DNA of 64,000 nt, taken from the NCBI RefSeq assembly GCF_002869745.1, contig NZ_PNOS01000001.1, forward strand, positions 62,001 through 126,000, read 5' to 3'. Origin of the DNA: Oceaniglobus roseus (lineage in GTDB: Bacteria > Pseudomonadota > Alphaproteobacteria > Rhodobacterales > Rhodobacteraceae). Position 1 is the stretch's first letter. Each line of letters begins with the position of its first letter. The position numbers and the translations under genes were made by a program. The notes under the pieces were generated by a model, which was given only the letters and a program-made list of their open reading frames with translations, searched no databases and had not been told where the DNA came from. Shown piece by piece: positions 15,963 through 24,499 of the stretch.

Positions 15963-16852
15963 GGCCATGGGGCGGCCTGCCGCAGCGCCTCGGCCACGGG
16001 TTCGCCCGCGTCGATCCGCGCGACATCGTATCCGGCGAGAGAGGCCGCCGGGTCCGCAGCCGCCGTCCGGCCGCGGAACAGCGCCCGGAACCGCCCGCCG
16101 CCGGGGGCGGACAGCGGATAGTACCCGGCCGGCAGATCCTCGAGCGCGCCGTCCCCGATCAGCAGGAACTGCGGCGTTCGGTGCTGCGACAGCTCGCCGA
16201 GCGCCGTGTCGAACCCCGGCCCCCGCGCATCCAGCGCCGAGGCGATGATCACCGAGGCGCCGCGCGGCACGATCCGCCCGAGGTCCTCCAGCGCGCGGTC
16301 GAGCGGCGGATCGTCCTGCACCTGACCGCGCCCCGCGGCGGACAGCGCCGCGGCATGGGCGCGGACCATGCCGCCGATCACCGCCAGCATCCCCCGTGTC
16401 CGCGACTGGGTGCGCACGATCACCCGGCTTTCGCCGGTCAGCGCCATCAGGCCGACGCGCCCGCCCGCATCCACCGCCTGCCAGCCGAGCCAGGCCAGCG
16501 CCTCGGCCGCCGCGACCGAGCGCAGGGCCCTCTTCATCCCCCAGAGCATCGAGGGCCGGAAATCGGCGACAAGGAAGCTGACCCGGTCCCGCTCCTCGTG
16601 GAAGGTGCGCACGTGCAGCACGCCGGTCCGGGCCGTCGCGCCGCGGTCGAGGTGGCGCAGGTCGTCGCCGTGCACATAGGCGCGGTTGTCGGCGATCACC
16701 TGCCCCTGCCCGCGCTTCCTGAGTGCGAAACCGCCCGGCAGCGAACTGGGCCGGACCGGGCCGCGCCGCTGTTCCGCCACCGCCCCGCGCAGCGCGATCA
16801 GCTCGGCCGCGCCGAGGGTCACACCTGTCCCGGAGAGGCCGACTCCGCTCAC
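15959..16852 (-). CDS. DUF58 protein (MxaS-like)
   Basis: 297 residues. GTG at 16852 overlaps the MoxR stop (GTGA). The DUF58 core is visible as the segment RAYVHGDDLRHLDRGATART near residue 60, followed by a degenerate VWA-like fold (LVADFRPSM, ASVIIASALD). The protein is soluble and a usual partner of MoxR ATPases. In the mxa cluster mxaS directly follows mxaR, the same arrangement as here. Confidence 0.88.
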   Translation of the reverse strand: MSGVGLSGTGVTLGAAELIALRGAVAEQRRGPVRPSSLPGGFALRKRGQGQVIADNRAYVHGDDLRHLDRGATARTGVLHVRTFHEERDRVSFLVADFRPSMLWGMKRALRSVAAAEALAWLGWQAVDAGGRVGLMALTGESRVIVRTQSRTRGMLAVIGGMVRAHAAALSAAGRGQVQDDPPLDRALEDLGRIVPRGASVIIASALDARGPGFDTALGELSQHRTPQFLLIGDGALEDLPAGYYPLSAPGGGRFRALFRGRTAAADPAASLAGYDVARIDAGEPVAEALRQAAPWP

Positions 16853-17808
16853 AACGGCTCCGTCCTTTCCAGGATCTCGGCGACCAGCGCGCGGGGCGTG
16901 CGGCCCTCGGCCGTGGCCGACCAGGTCAGGATCATCCGGTGCGACAGGGCATCCGCCGCCATCGCCTCCACGTCCTCGGGCAGGGCATGGTCTCGGCCCA
17001 GCAGCCAGGCCCGCGCCCGAGCCGCTGCCGCCAGCGCCAGCGTGCCCCGCGGGGAAACGGCATGGGCGACCTCGGCGGCCACCGGCGCCTCCCGCGTCGC
17101 CACCACCAGCCGCACGATGTAGTCGCGCAGGGCGGGCGACAGGTGAACCTGCCGCACGGCGCCCCGCGCCTCGCGCACCGACTGGAGGCTGACCTCGGGC
17201 GGCGTGCCCGCACCGTCCCGCTGCTCGCCCTCCACGAGGTCGAGGATCCGCCGCTCGGTCGTCAGGTCCGGCAGGCCCAGCTGGATGTGCAGCAGGAACC
17301 GGTCCATCTGCGCCTCGGGGAGGGGGAACGTCCCCTCGTGCTCGATCGAGTTCTGCGTGGCGACGACCAGGAACGGATCGGGCAGCGCGTGGGTCGTGCC
17401 GCCGCTCGTCACCTGCTGCTCGGCCATCGCCTCCAGCAGGGCCGACTGCAACTTCGGGGGCGCGCGGTTGATCTCGTCCACCAGCACGAGGTTGTGGAAC
17501 ACGGGTCCCGGCGCGAAGGCGAACCGGCCGGTTTCGGGATTGAACACGTCGGTGCCTGTCAGGTCGCTTGGCAGCAGGTCGGGCGTGCACTGCACCCGCG
17601 CGAAATCGCCGTGGAGCGCCGAGGCGAGGAGCTTGGCCGCCCGCGTCTTCGCCAGCCCCGGCGCGCCCTCGACCAGGAGATGCCCGCCGGTCAGAAGCCC
17701 GATCAGCAGATGTTCGATCAGCGCCTCGCTGCCGATCAGCCCCTGCCCCAGCCAATCGCGCAGGGCCGCGATCCGCTCGTATGCCGCTTGTGACTTGGCG
17801 TCCAGCAC
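16849..17808 (-). CDS. MoxR-family AAA+ ATPase (MxaR-like)
   Basis: 319 residues. GTG at 17808 is preferred because GGGAGG lies five bases upstream; an in-frame ATG exists nine codons earlier at 17835 without such a site. Walker A reads EGAPGLAKT, Walker B LVDEINRAPP, sensor 1 VVATQNSIEHEG, then a MoxR lid domain. MoxR proteins act as ATP-driven chaperones with VWA partners; the founding member is needed for methanol dehydrogenase activity in methylotrophs. It heads the seven-gene run and may be transcribed together with pqqABCDE and the unknown gene upstream. Confidence 0.93.
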   Translation of the reverse strand: MLDAKSQAAYERIAALRDWLGQGLIGSEALIEHLLIGLLTGGHLLVEGAPGLAKTRAAKLLASALHGDFARVQCTPDLLPSDLTGTDVFNPETGRFAFAPGPVFHNLVLVDEINRAPPKLQSALLEAMAEQQVTSGGTTHALPDPFLVVATQNSIEHEGTFPLPEAQMDRFLLHIQLGLPDLTTERRILDLVEGEQRDGAGTPPEVSLQSVREARGAVRQVHLSPALRDYIVRLVVATREAPVAAEVAHAVSPRGTLALAAAARARAWLLGRDHALPEDVEAMAADALSHRMILTWSATAEGRTPRALVAEILERTEPL

Positions 17809-17889
17809 GTCGCCCTCCCGCTTTCTCGGGACCATACTGGAAGGCTTGCGGTCGACTGGCCATACAGCCCAAGGTCGGGGTCGGGGCGC

Positions 17890-18813
17890 TCAGTCCGGCA
17901 GGTCGGTGCAGCCGTCGTCAAGCAGCAGCGCGAACGCCGGGTCCTGCATCGTCTCGCGCGTGCTGGCGGCGATCCGGTCGAAATTGGCGTCGATGAAGGT
18001 CAGCAGCTGCTCCGAGTTGGTCGAGTCCAGCCGGGAGGCCGCCAGCGCGTGCAGCATGAACACGTCGAAACCGCAGAGCCCGGCGGGATTGCTGCCGAGA
18101 AGTCCGCGCATGAAGGCTTCGGAAGTCCAGGGCCGGTAGCGCAGGTTCACCGGCACCTCCTGGAGCTTCGACAGGAACGGCACGTCGCGGTCGAACTTCA
18201 GGATATCCGCGCCGAAGGAGACGACCTGGTACATCTCCTCGATCAGGATCGAGGTGTAGAACCGGGTCTGGAGCGGCGTCGGCTCGCCCGGCGCCTGGCT
18301 GATCATCAGGTGCGCCGTCGCGCCGTTGCGCCCGAAGAATCCGTTCGCCTCGGCCGGGGAAGCGACGGGCATGTGCCATCGCGGCGGAAAGCGGATGTCG
18401 AACTCGCGGTCCAGCACCTTCAGGTCGCCGTTGAACGCCGAGGAGGGCGGCGTTCCGGAATAGACGCGGATGTACATCCGCTGGTGCGGCGGGCAGGACT
18501 CGATCCCGTCGCCCGCGAAGGTCACGGGGGCGGTGCGGCCGTAGATGCGGCGGAGGAGGCCGGTGTAGGCGGTGACGACGCTGCGGGTCAGCGGCGTCGG
18601 TGTCTCGCCGAACAGGCAGATGTCGCCCAGCGCCACCTCGCGGCTGTCGAGCTTCGGCTCGACCGTGCCGGGCCGCCGCATACGCGCGGTGTCGAGGTCA
18701 TAGACCCAGCCGGTCTGCGCCAGTTTCAGGAAATCCGCGCGGCTCGGACCCGCGAGGGCGGGAAGTGCGACGAGGCAGAAGAACGCCGCCAGCATCGTTC
18801 CGACTGTCCGCAC
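17890..18813 (-). CDS. exported protein of unknown function between pqqE and the MoxR gene
   Basis: 307 residues. GTG at 18813 has AAGGGG six bases upstream and gives a signal peptide ending Leu-Pro-Ala-Leu-Ala; an ATG six codons later (18795) is possible. Cysteines occur in GDICLFGE, ESCPPHQR, GLCGFDV and near the C-terminus, enough for two disulfides. One segment, SILIEEMYQVVSFG, is compatible with a peptidase-like helix but has no complete zinc motif, so no function is claimed. It follows pqqE by 43 bases and precedes the MoxR gene by 81, so it is probably in the same transcript. Confidence 0.85.
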   Translation of the reverse strand: MRTVGTMLAAFFCLVALPALAGPSRADFLKLAQTGWVYDLDTARMRRPGTVEPKLDSREVALGDICLFGETPTPLTRSVVTAYTGLLRRIYGRTAPVTFAGDGIESCPPHQRMYIRVYSGTPPSSAFNGDLKVLDREFDIRFPPRWHMPVASPAEANGFFGRNGATAHLMISQAPGEPTPLQTRFYTSILIEEMYQVVSFGADILKFDRDVPFLSKLQEVPVNLRYRPWTSEAFMRGLLGSNPAGLCGFDVFMLHALAASRLDSTNSEQLLTFIDANFDRIAASTRETMQDPAFALLLDDGCTDLPD

Positions 18814-18856
18814 CCGACACCCCTTCACACTTCGGACACCCGACCGCGGCACCGCC

Positions 18857-19990
18857 TCAGGCCGGCTGCCCGCGATAGATCAGCTCGGCCGCGTCGTTGC
18901 CCGAGAACGCCTCGGCCCGCTTCTGCAGCTCACCGTGGAGCGGCGACTTGATGCACACCGGATCGGTCGCCGCCGGATCGCCCGCCAGCGCCATCGCCTG
19001 GCAGCGGCAGCCGCCGAAATCCTTCGTCTTGCGCTCGCAGGACCGACAGGGCTCCTGCATCCACTCGTAGCCGCGGTAGGCGTTGAAGGCCGATCCGTTG
19101 TACCAGATGTCCGCCAGCCCCCTGTCGCGCACGTTGTCGAAGGAAAGGCTCGGGATCGTCTGCGCGGCATGGCAGGGCAGCACCTCCCCGTCCGGCGCCA
19201 CGTTCAGCCCCGACGACCCCCAGCCGCCCATGCAGCGTTTCGGATAGTCCGAGTGATAGTCGGCCGGCACATAGTCCAGCACCAGCCGCCCCTTCAGCGC
19301 CGCCCGCGCCTCGGCGACGATGCGGCTCGCCTCCTGCGCCTGTTCCTTCGTCGGCATCAGCGCGTCGCGGTTCTGCATCGCCCAGCCGTGGAACTGGACG
19401 ATGGCGACCTCGATCCGCCGCGCCTCCATCTCCAGCGCCATCTCGATGGCGCGGGGCAGCTGGTGCAGGTTCCGCCGGTGGACGACAGCGTTCAGCGTCA
19501 GGGGGATGCCGCTGGCCTTGATCCACTCGGCCACCATCATCTTGCGTTTGAAGCCGCCCTTGTAGCCGCCGATGTTGTCCGCCATCTCGGCGTCCGTGCC
19601 CTGCAGCGACAGCTGGATGTGGTCCAGCCCCGCCTCGTCCAGCTCGGCCATCCGCCGCTCCGAAAGCCCGATGCCCGAGGTGATGAGGTTGGTGTAAAGC
19701 CCCGCCTCCCGCGCGGCCTTCACCAGCTCCACCAGATCCCGGCGCGAGGCAGGCTCGCCCCCGGAGAGGTGCAGTTGAAGCACGCCAAGCTCTGCGGCCT
19801 CGTGGAACACACGGATCCAGTCCTCGGTCGACAGCTCGCGCTCCTTCCGTGCCAGCTCCACCGGGTTCGAGCAGTAGGGGCAGGACAGCGGACAGCGGTG
19901 GGTCAGCTCGGCCAGCATGGCAATCGGCGCAGGGATCCCCCGCGCCCGCCCCTCGGCGTGCAGATCGGTGACTGTGCTTCCGTCCATCAT
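18857..19990 (-). CDS. pqqE: PQQ biosynthesis radical SAM enzyme PqqE
   Basis: 377 residues. It joins Glu and Tyr of the PqqA peptide by a carbon-carbon bond, the first step of PQQ formation. The radical SAM cluster motif is CPLSCPYC near residue 33, followed by SGGEPASR. The C-terminal SPASM region carries auxiliary cluster cysteines (PCRSCERKTKDFGGCRCQ). ATG at 19990 overlaps the pqqD stop (ATGA), matching the need for PqqD as peptide chaperone. Last of the five pqq genes. Confidence 0.98.
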   Translation of the reverse strand: MMDGSTVTDLHAEGRARGIPAPIAMLAELTHRCPLSCPYCSNPVELARKERELSTEDWIRVFHEAAELGVLQLHLSGGEPASRRDLVELVKAAREAGLYTNLITSGIGLSERRMAELDEAGLDHIQLSLQGTDAEMADNIGGYKGGFKRKMMVAEWIKASGIPLTLNAVVHRRNLHQLPRAIEMALEMEARRIEVAIVQFHGWAMQNRDALMPTKEQAQEASRIVAEARAALKGRLVLDYVPADYHSDYPKRCMGGWGSSGLNVAPDGEVLPCHAAQTIPSLSFDNVRDRGLADIWYNGSAFNAYRGYEWMQEPCRSCERKTKDFGGCRCQAMALAGDPAATDPVCIKSPLHGELQKRAEAFSGNDAAELIYRGQPA

Positions 19991-20259
19991 GCGACCTCCA
20001 GTATCCGGCGGTTCATCAGCCCCTCAATGAACTCCCCCGCGTCCTTGGCAATCTGCTCTTCCGGCGCGTTGTACTTCGCGGCCAGCCCCGCGGTGATCGC
20101 CCCGAAGCTGCGACTCCCGTCGATCTCGGACAGGATCGCGTGGCCGATCGGGTCGAGCCTTATGGCCCGCTCCGGCGCCAGCAGCACCCAGCTTCCGCGC
20201 ACGCGGTCCTCGTGCAGCCGCACGCCGCGGGGAATGACGGGGATGTCCTCCGGGCTCAT
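19987..20259 (-). CDS. pqqD: PQQ biosynthesis peptide chaperone PqqD
   Basis: 90 residues with the RiPP-recognition winged-helix fold; characteristic segments are PRGVRLHEDRVRG and the central DPIGHAILSEIDG. It binds PqqA and presents it to PqqE. The ATG at 20259 overlaps the pqqC stop by four bases; the open frame extends further upstream but without similarity. Length is normal for a separate PqqD. Confidence 0.97.
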   Translation of the reverse strand: MSPEDIPVIPRGVRLHEDRVRGSWVLLAPERAIRLDPIGHAILSEIDGSRSFGAITAGLAAKYNAPEEQIAKDAGEFIEGLMNRRILEVA

Positions 20260-21014
20260 GACGCCTTCGCCTGCGGCGTTTCCGTAAGATGCGTGCCCGG
20301 CTGCCAGGCCCCCGGCGGAATCCGCGCGGGCGCGACATAGGCCGAGTGCAGCGCGTCGAGCTGCGACCAAAGCACGTCGGTCTTAAACATCAGCGCCCTC
20401 GCCGCCGCGTCCTGCTTCTCGGCCGTGTCGGCGTGGTCCAGCACCCATTGCAGACCGAAGGCGACGTCCTTCGGCGCCTCCTTCAGGCGGTTCCTGAAGT
20501 ACGACAGGCTCGAATCGTCCGCGAAGGCATAGTTGGCCAGCAGCCCCTCGATCCGCTGCGCGTGGATGGCGGGCGCGAACAGCTCGGTCAGCGAGGCCGC
20601 GACGGCCTCCAGCAGCGTCTCGTCCCGCACGAAGCGCACATAGGCATCGACGGCGAACTTCGTCGCCGCCAGCACGCCATCGGTGCTGGCCACATAGTCA
20701 CGGTCGAGCCCCACCGCGTCGGCGAGGCGCAGCCAGCGCTGGATGCCGCCCTCGTTGTCGGCGGTGCCGTCGTGATCCTCGATCCGGCTCCGCCATGCCT
20801 TGCGCAGCGCCGGATCGGTGACGCGCGACATGAAGGCCGCGTCCTTCATCGGAATCCGCGACTGGTAGTAGTACCGGTTGATGACCCAGGCGCGCACCTG
20901 GTCCGGCGTGCAGCCGCCGGAGTGCAGAAGGTGATGGAACGGGTGCTTGTCGTGGTACCGCTCGGCGCCGATCTGGCGCAGGCGGGCTTCGAACTCGGAC
21001 TTGGTTGCGGTCAT
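20256..21014 (-). CDS. pqqC: pyrroloquinoline-quinone synthase PqqC
   Basis: 252 residues, cofactorless oxidase that closes the last ring and oxidises the intermediate to PQQ. Typical features include HPFHHLLHSG near residue 25, VINRYYYQSRIPMKDAAF and the RIEDHDG active-site helix. ATG at 21014 overlaps the pqqB stop (ATGA). Full length, no anomalies. Confidence 0.98.
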   Translation of the reverse strand: MTATKSEFEARLRQIGAERYHDKHPFHHLLHSGGCTPDQVRAWVINRYYYQSRIPMKDAAFMSRVTDPALRKAWRSRIEDHDGTADNEGGIQRWLRLADAVGLDRDYVASTDGVLAATKFAVDAYVRFVRDETLLEAVAASLTELFAPAIHAQRIEGLLANYAFADDSSLSYFRNRLKEAPKDVAFGLQWVLDHADTAEKQDAAARALMFKTDVLWSQLDALHSAYVAPARIPPGAWQPGTHLTETPQAKAS

Positions 21015-21907
21015 GGCGTCAACTCCATTCCATCGGCGGCGATGATCCAGCCCCGTGCCTCGGCCTCGGCCCGCTCGGCCGAATCCGGGCGCAGGACGGG
21101 GTTTGTGTTGTTCATGTGGACGAAGACCTTCCGTCCCACGGTAATCCCCTCGAACGCGGCCATCGAGCCGTCGTCGCCGGACATCGACATGTGCCCCATG
21201 CGCTTGCCCGTCTTCTGGCTCAGCCCCGCGCGGACCATCTCGTCATCCTGCCACAGGGTGCCGTCGAAGAACACCATGTCGGCCCCCTGAAGCCGACGCG
21301 CCAGGTTCAGCTTCATCACGGCGCAGCCGGGGATGTAGAAGACATTCTTGGAGCCGTCCGTCAGGTGCACGCCCACGGTCTGTTCGCCCTCCAGCTCGGT
21401 CTCGACCGTTTCGCCTTCGAGGTAGAGCGGCACCTTGCCGGGCACGGCGAACAGCGTCGCGGTGAGACGGGGCAGCAGTTCGACCGGCGCATCAAGGGCC
21501 ACGGTGCGGCGGATCACCAGGTCGGGGCGAAGGGCGGTGAAGATCGGGTTGGCCTCGATCACGCCGTGGATCTCGCGCGTGGCGAACAGCGTGAAGGGTT
21601 GTTGTTCACGCAGGGTCAGAAGACCGGCGACGTGGTCTATGTCGCCGTTGGTCAGCAGCACCGCCTTCAGCGGGCTTTCCCGCAGCCCCGTCGGGTGCAT
21701 GGACGGGATCCAGGCCATCTGGTCGCGGATGTCGGGAGAAGCGTTCAGGACCGCCCAGTCCGTTCCGTTGACGCTGAACGCCACCGAGGATTGGGACTGC
21801 GACGGGATCTCGCCCGCGCGGGCCAGGTTGCAGTTGAGGCAACCGCAGTTCCACTGCGGCAGGCCGCCCCCGGCAGCGGCCCCGAGGATGCACGCGCGCA
21901 GGCTCAT
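21011..21907 (-). CDS. pqqB: PQQ biosynthesis protein PqqB
   Basis: 298 residues of metallo-beta-lactamase fold; it hydroxylates the crosslinked Glu-Tyr intermediate. The opening ILGAAAGGGLPQWNCGCLNC is the PqqB signature, and NGDIDHVAGLL is the modified metal motif. ATG at 21907 lies 24 bases after the pqqA stop. Same strand and coupled with pqqC. Confidence 0.98.
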   Translation of the reverse strand: MSLRACILGAAAGGGLPQWNCGCLNCNLARAGEIPSQSQSSVAFSVNGTDWAVLNASPDIRDQMAWIPSMHPTGLRESPLKAVLLTNGDIDHVAGLLTLREQQPFTLFATREIHGVIEANPIFTALRPDLVIRRTVALDAPVELLPRLTATLFAVPGKVPLYLEGETVETELEGEQTVGVHLTDGSKNVFYIPGCAVMKLNLARRLQGADMVFFDGTLWQDDEMVRAGLSQKTGKRMGHMSMSGDDGSMAAFEGITVGRKVFVHMNNTNPVLRPDSAERAEAEARGWIIAADGMELTP

Positions 21908-21931
21908 CGCAATGTCCCGCGCGCGTCCGGA

Positions 21932-22033
21932 TCAGAACAGGTCGTCGCCGTCGCGCTCTTCGCCTTCCGGTCCGTACATGTTGATTTCCATGCCGCACTC
22001 GATTTCGCGCAGAACGGGTTTGCTCCAGGCCAT
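21932..22033 (-). CDS. pqqA: PQQ precursor peptide PqqA
   Basis: 33-residue precursor, too short for ordinary gene finding. ATG at 22033, stop at 21932. The crosslinked residues are Glu16 and Tyr20 in the conserved EINMY arrangement, preceded by the usual MAWSKP leader start. GGAGG lies upstream at a slightly long spacing. It opens the pqqABCDE operon. Confidence 0.97.
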   Translation of the reverse strand: MAWSKPVLREIECGMEINMYGPEGEERDGDDLF

Positions 22034-22125
22034 TGGTCATTCCTCCACAAGGGTTTCCGTACCGTGAATGTGGGCATCCGACCCCTCCGCGTCAAAACTT
22101 ATGTTCTAAGAGATACTTAAGTATC
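22034..22125 (-). promoter_or_regulatory. pqq operon promoter region with a 14-base perfect palindrome
   Basis: Locally AT-rich gap upstream of pqqA. The palindrome GATACTTAAGTATC occupies 22112-22125 and overlaps the end of the upstream regulator gene. Just inside it on the minus strand is a further dyad, CTTA-N5-TAAG, followed by a TTGACG that could be a -35 box; no convincing -10 is visible. The palindrome is a likely operator, possibly for the adjacent OmpR-type regulator. Confidence 0.45.
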
Positions 22126-22806
22126 ACCCGCCCGCGGCGCCGGGAACGGCGGGCCCAGGACGAAGCCGCGGTTGCGTATGGTCCTGATTTCCAACCGCGA
22201 CTCCTCGAGCGCGGCCAGTTTCCGGCGCAGGTATCCGATGTAGACGTCGACCACGTTCTCCGACGACGAGCCCTCCTTCGCCCAGAGCGAATCGAAGATC
22301 TCGCCCCGCGACAGGATCTCGCCCGCCCGGTCGTGCAGCATCTCGAACAGCTCGAACTCCCGCTCCGTCAGCTCCACCGCCTGCCCGCCGCGGCAGCGGA
22401 GACGGCGCGATGTCGGATCGACGCTCAGCGCGGGCACCGCCGCCCGCCGCTCCTGCACCTTCAGCCGCGCCACCAGTTCGTCGAAGGAGAAGGGCTTGAC
22501 GATATAGTCGTCCGCCCCGGCCTCCAGCCCCGCCGCGCGGTCCTCGACCTCCGCCAGGGCGGAGAGCATCAGAAGCGGCTTGGCGACGCCCGAGGCGCGC
22601 AGCGAACGCACCAGCGCGATGCCGCTGTCCGCACCGATCATCACGTCGATGATCGCGGCGGTCACCGCGGGATCGGCGATCTGGTCCGGCACCCCTGCCA
22701 CCGCCCGGGCGCAGCGGGTGTCATAGCCGTGCATCCGCAGCCCCCGCGACAGGGCATCGGTGATCTCAGGGTCGTCGTCGACGATCAGGATGGTCGGCAT
22801 GGTCAT
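22117..22806 (-). CDS. OmpR-family response regulator
   Basis: 229 residues: receiver domain (ILIVDDDPEI, phosphoacceptor Asp in IIDVMIG, Lys in YIVKPFSF) and a C-terminal winged helix (VELTEREFELFEMLHDRAGEI, VVDVYIGYLRRKL). Start is ATG 22806 or 22800; no ribosome site separates them. The stop TAA lies inside the palindrome upstream of pqqA. It is ten bases downstream of its kinase gene and probably coupled. Position suggests control of PQQ or methanol dehydrogenase genes (compare MxaYX-type pairs), but the target is inferred. Confidence 0.93.
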   Translation of the reverse strand: MTMPTILIVDDDPEITDALSRGLRMHGYDTRCARAVAGVPDQIADPAVTAAIIDVMIGADSGIALVRSLRASGVAKPLLMLSALAEVEDRAAGLEAGADDYIVKPFSFDELVARLKVQERRAAVPALSVDPTSRRLRCRGGQAVELTEREFELFEMLHDRAGEILSRGEIFDSLWAKEGSSSENVVDVYIGYLRRKLAALEESRLEIRTIRNRGFVLGPPFPAPRAGDT

Positions 22807-22816
22807 GGGCCAGACG

Positions 22817-24418
22817 CTAGCCTTCCGCCAGGGGCAGAGAAACCGTGACCAAAGTGCCGGTCGCCTCCCCGAGCCGCAGCGCCGCGGGCACCGGACTGTC
22901 GAGCGCGATCGAACCGCCCTGCTGGCCCACCACCCAGGATGCCAGCGCCAGCCCGATCCCGAACCCCTCGCGCCGGGTGTCGCCCGGTCCCTGCCCGAAC
23001 CGCTCCATCCCCCGGGCGCGGTCGGCGGGGGCGATGCCGGGGCCGTTGTCCACCACCCGCACCCGGCCCGCATCGCCCGTGCGGTCGCACAGCACCGCGA
23101 TCCGCCCGCCGTCGCGCGCATGGCGCAACCCGTTCTCGACCAGTCCGGCGATCACCTGCCGGGTCCAGTTCGGATCGCCCGTCACCGGCACCTCGCCCGC
23201 CGTCTCGACCTCCAGCGTCACCCCCGCGCTCGCCGCGGGCGCGCGCATGTCCTCCACCGCCTCGCGCACCGCGGTGCCGAGGTCGAAGCGCAGCGACTGG
23301 AGGCTCAGCGTTCCGCTGTCCGACCGCGCCACGCGCAGCAGGTCGTCGATCCGCCGGTTCAGACGCCGCGCCCGCGCCTCGATCACGCCGAAGGGGCCGT
23401 CCGGCGCCGCGCCGCCCTTCAGCGCCAGCTCCGTCTCCATCAGGATCACCGTCAGCGGTGTCCTGAGCTCGTGGCTCACGTCCGCGAAGAACCGCCGCCG
23501 GTCCTCGTCCGTCTTGGCCAGTGCCGCGTTGGCGCTGCGCAGGGCCTCGGTCTGTTCGGCAATGGTCTGGTTCAGCCGCGCCCATTCCGTCTCGACCTCG
23601 GCCTGCCGGGCCGCCAGAGCGCCGGCCATCCGGTTCGTCTCGCGGAACAGGCGGCCGATCTCGTCAAGCCCGGTCTCGGGGAGGGCGACGGCGAAGTCCG
23701 CCCGCCCGATGCGCCGCGCCGCCTCCTGCAGCCGGGCGAGGCGGTCCATCTGCGGCCGCACCAGCAGCAGGTGGAACCCGGCGGCCATCAGCAGCGCCAG
23801 CGCCCCCACCGCGTAGGCCACCCGCGTCAGCCACTCCCGAAGGTCCGCGATCCCGGCAATGGTCTGCTCCCGCGCGCGCCGTTCCTCGGTGATGACGCCG
23901 TTCAGCAGCGGATCGAACCCCAGCGAGAAGGCATTGAGCCGCCCCAGGAGCGCATCCGGATCGGCCGCGTTCTGCCCGGCGCCGAACTGGTTGGCCATGT
24001 CGCGGAACAGCGCCTCCATCCGCGCGATGGCGATGCTGCGCGAGGCCCGGCGCGAGCGTTCGTCGAACCCGGCGTCCTCGGCCTCAACCGTGCGGTCCAG
24101 GTCATCGCGGATCAGGGCGAAGGTGTCGCGGATGTCGCCCGCCAGCCCCTCCAGCCGGGCGGCGCCGTATTCCGAGGTCGCCCGGTCGCGGTCCTGTCCG
24201 GCCTCGTAGACGACGGCGAGGAAGGTGCTGACCTGGCTCGCCAGCCGCCCGTACCGTTGAATCCGCTGCTCGCTCGCCAGCGCCGAATCGACCCGCTGGG
24301 CCATCTGGGCCATGCCGAAGATCGCCAGCCAGACGGCCAGCGCGGCCACCAGCCCGATCGCGCCCGCCCCGAGACCGAGGCGGGCGCGCAGAGACAGGCC
24401 GGTAAGGGTGGGCGACAT
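22817..24418 (-). CDS. membrane sensor histidine kinase
   Basis: 533 residues. A membrane helix lies at about 16-36, then a periplasmic sensor domain (about 40-195) that is helical and without a recognised ligand motif, a second helix (about 200-222), HAMP, coiled coil, an H-box FFADVSHELRTPLTVI, and HATPase motifs GLVENGLRHA, VDNGPGIA and GIGLALA. ATG at 24418. It is co-transcribed with the OmpR-type regulator and lies between the pqq operon and the serine-cycle operon. The signal is unknown; a periplasmic C1 compound or metal would fit the neighbourhood. Confidence 0.93.
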   Translation of the reverse strand: MSPTLTGLSLRARLGLGAGAIGLVAALAVWLAIFGMAQMAQRVDSALASEQRIQRYGRLASQVSTFLAVVYEAGQDRDRATSEYGAARLEGLAGDIRDTFALIRDDLDRTVEAEDAGFDERSRRASRSIAIARMEALFRDMANQFGAGQNAADPDALLGRLNAFSLGFDPLLNGVITEERRAREQTIAGIADLREWLTRVAYAVGALALLMAAGFHLLLVRPQMDRLARLQEAARRIGRADFAVALPETGLDEIGRLFRETNRMAGALAARQAEVETEWARLNQTIAEQTEALRSANAALAKTDEDRRRFFADVSHELRTPLTVILMETELALKGGAAPDGPFGVIEARARRLNRRIDDLLRVARSDSGTLSLQSLRFDLGTAVREAVEDMRAPAASAGVTLEVETAGEVPVTGDPNWTRQVIAGLVENGLRHARDGGRIAVLCDRTGDAGRVRVVDNGPGIAPADRARGMERFGQGPGDTRREGFGIGLALASWVVGQQGGSIALDSPVPAALRLGEATGTLVTVSLPLAEG

Positions 24419-24499
24419 GGCGGGGTCCAGGCGTCGGGGCGGACCTCAGGATGTGCCGCCCGCGCACGCCTTGTCCAGCCTGCCCGTGAAGCGCCGCCG

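Noticed and set aside
11864-17808. Generic Bat aerotolerance operon
   Set aside because: Kept as an alternative only; direct contact with pqq and xoxF genes points to dehydrogenase maturation.
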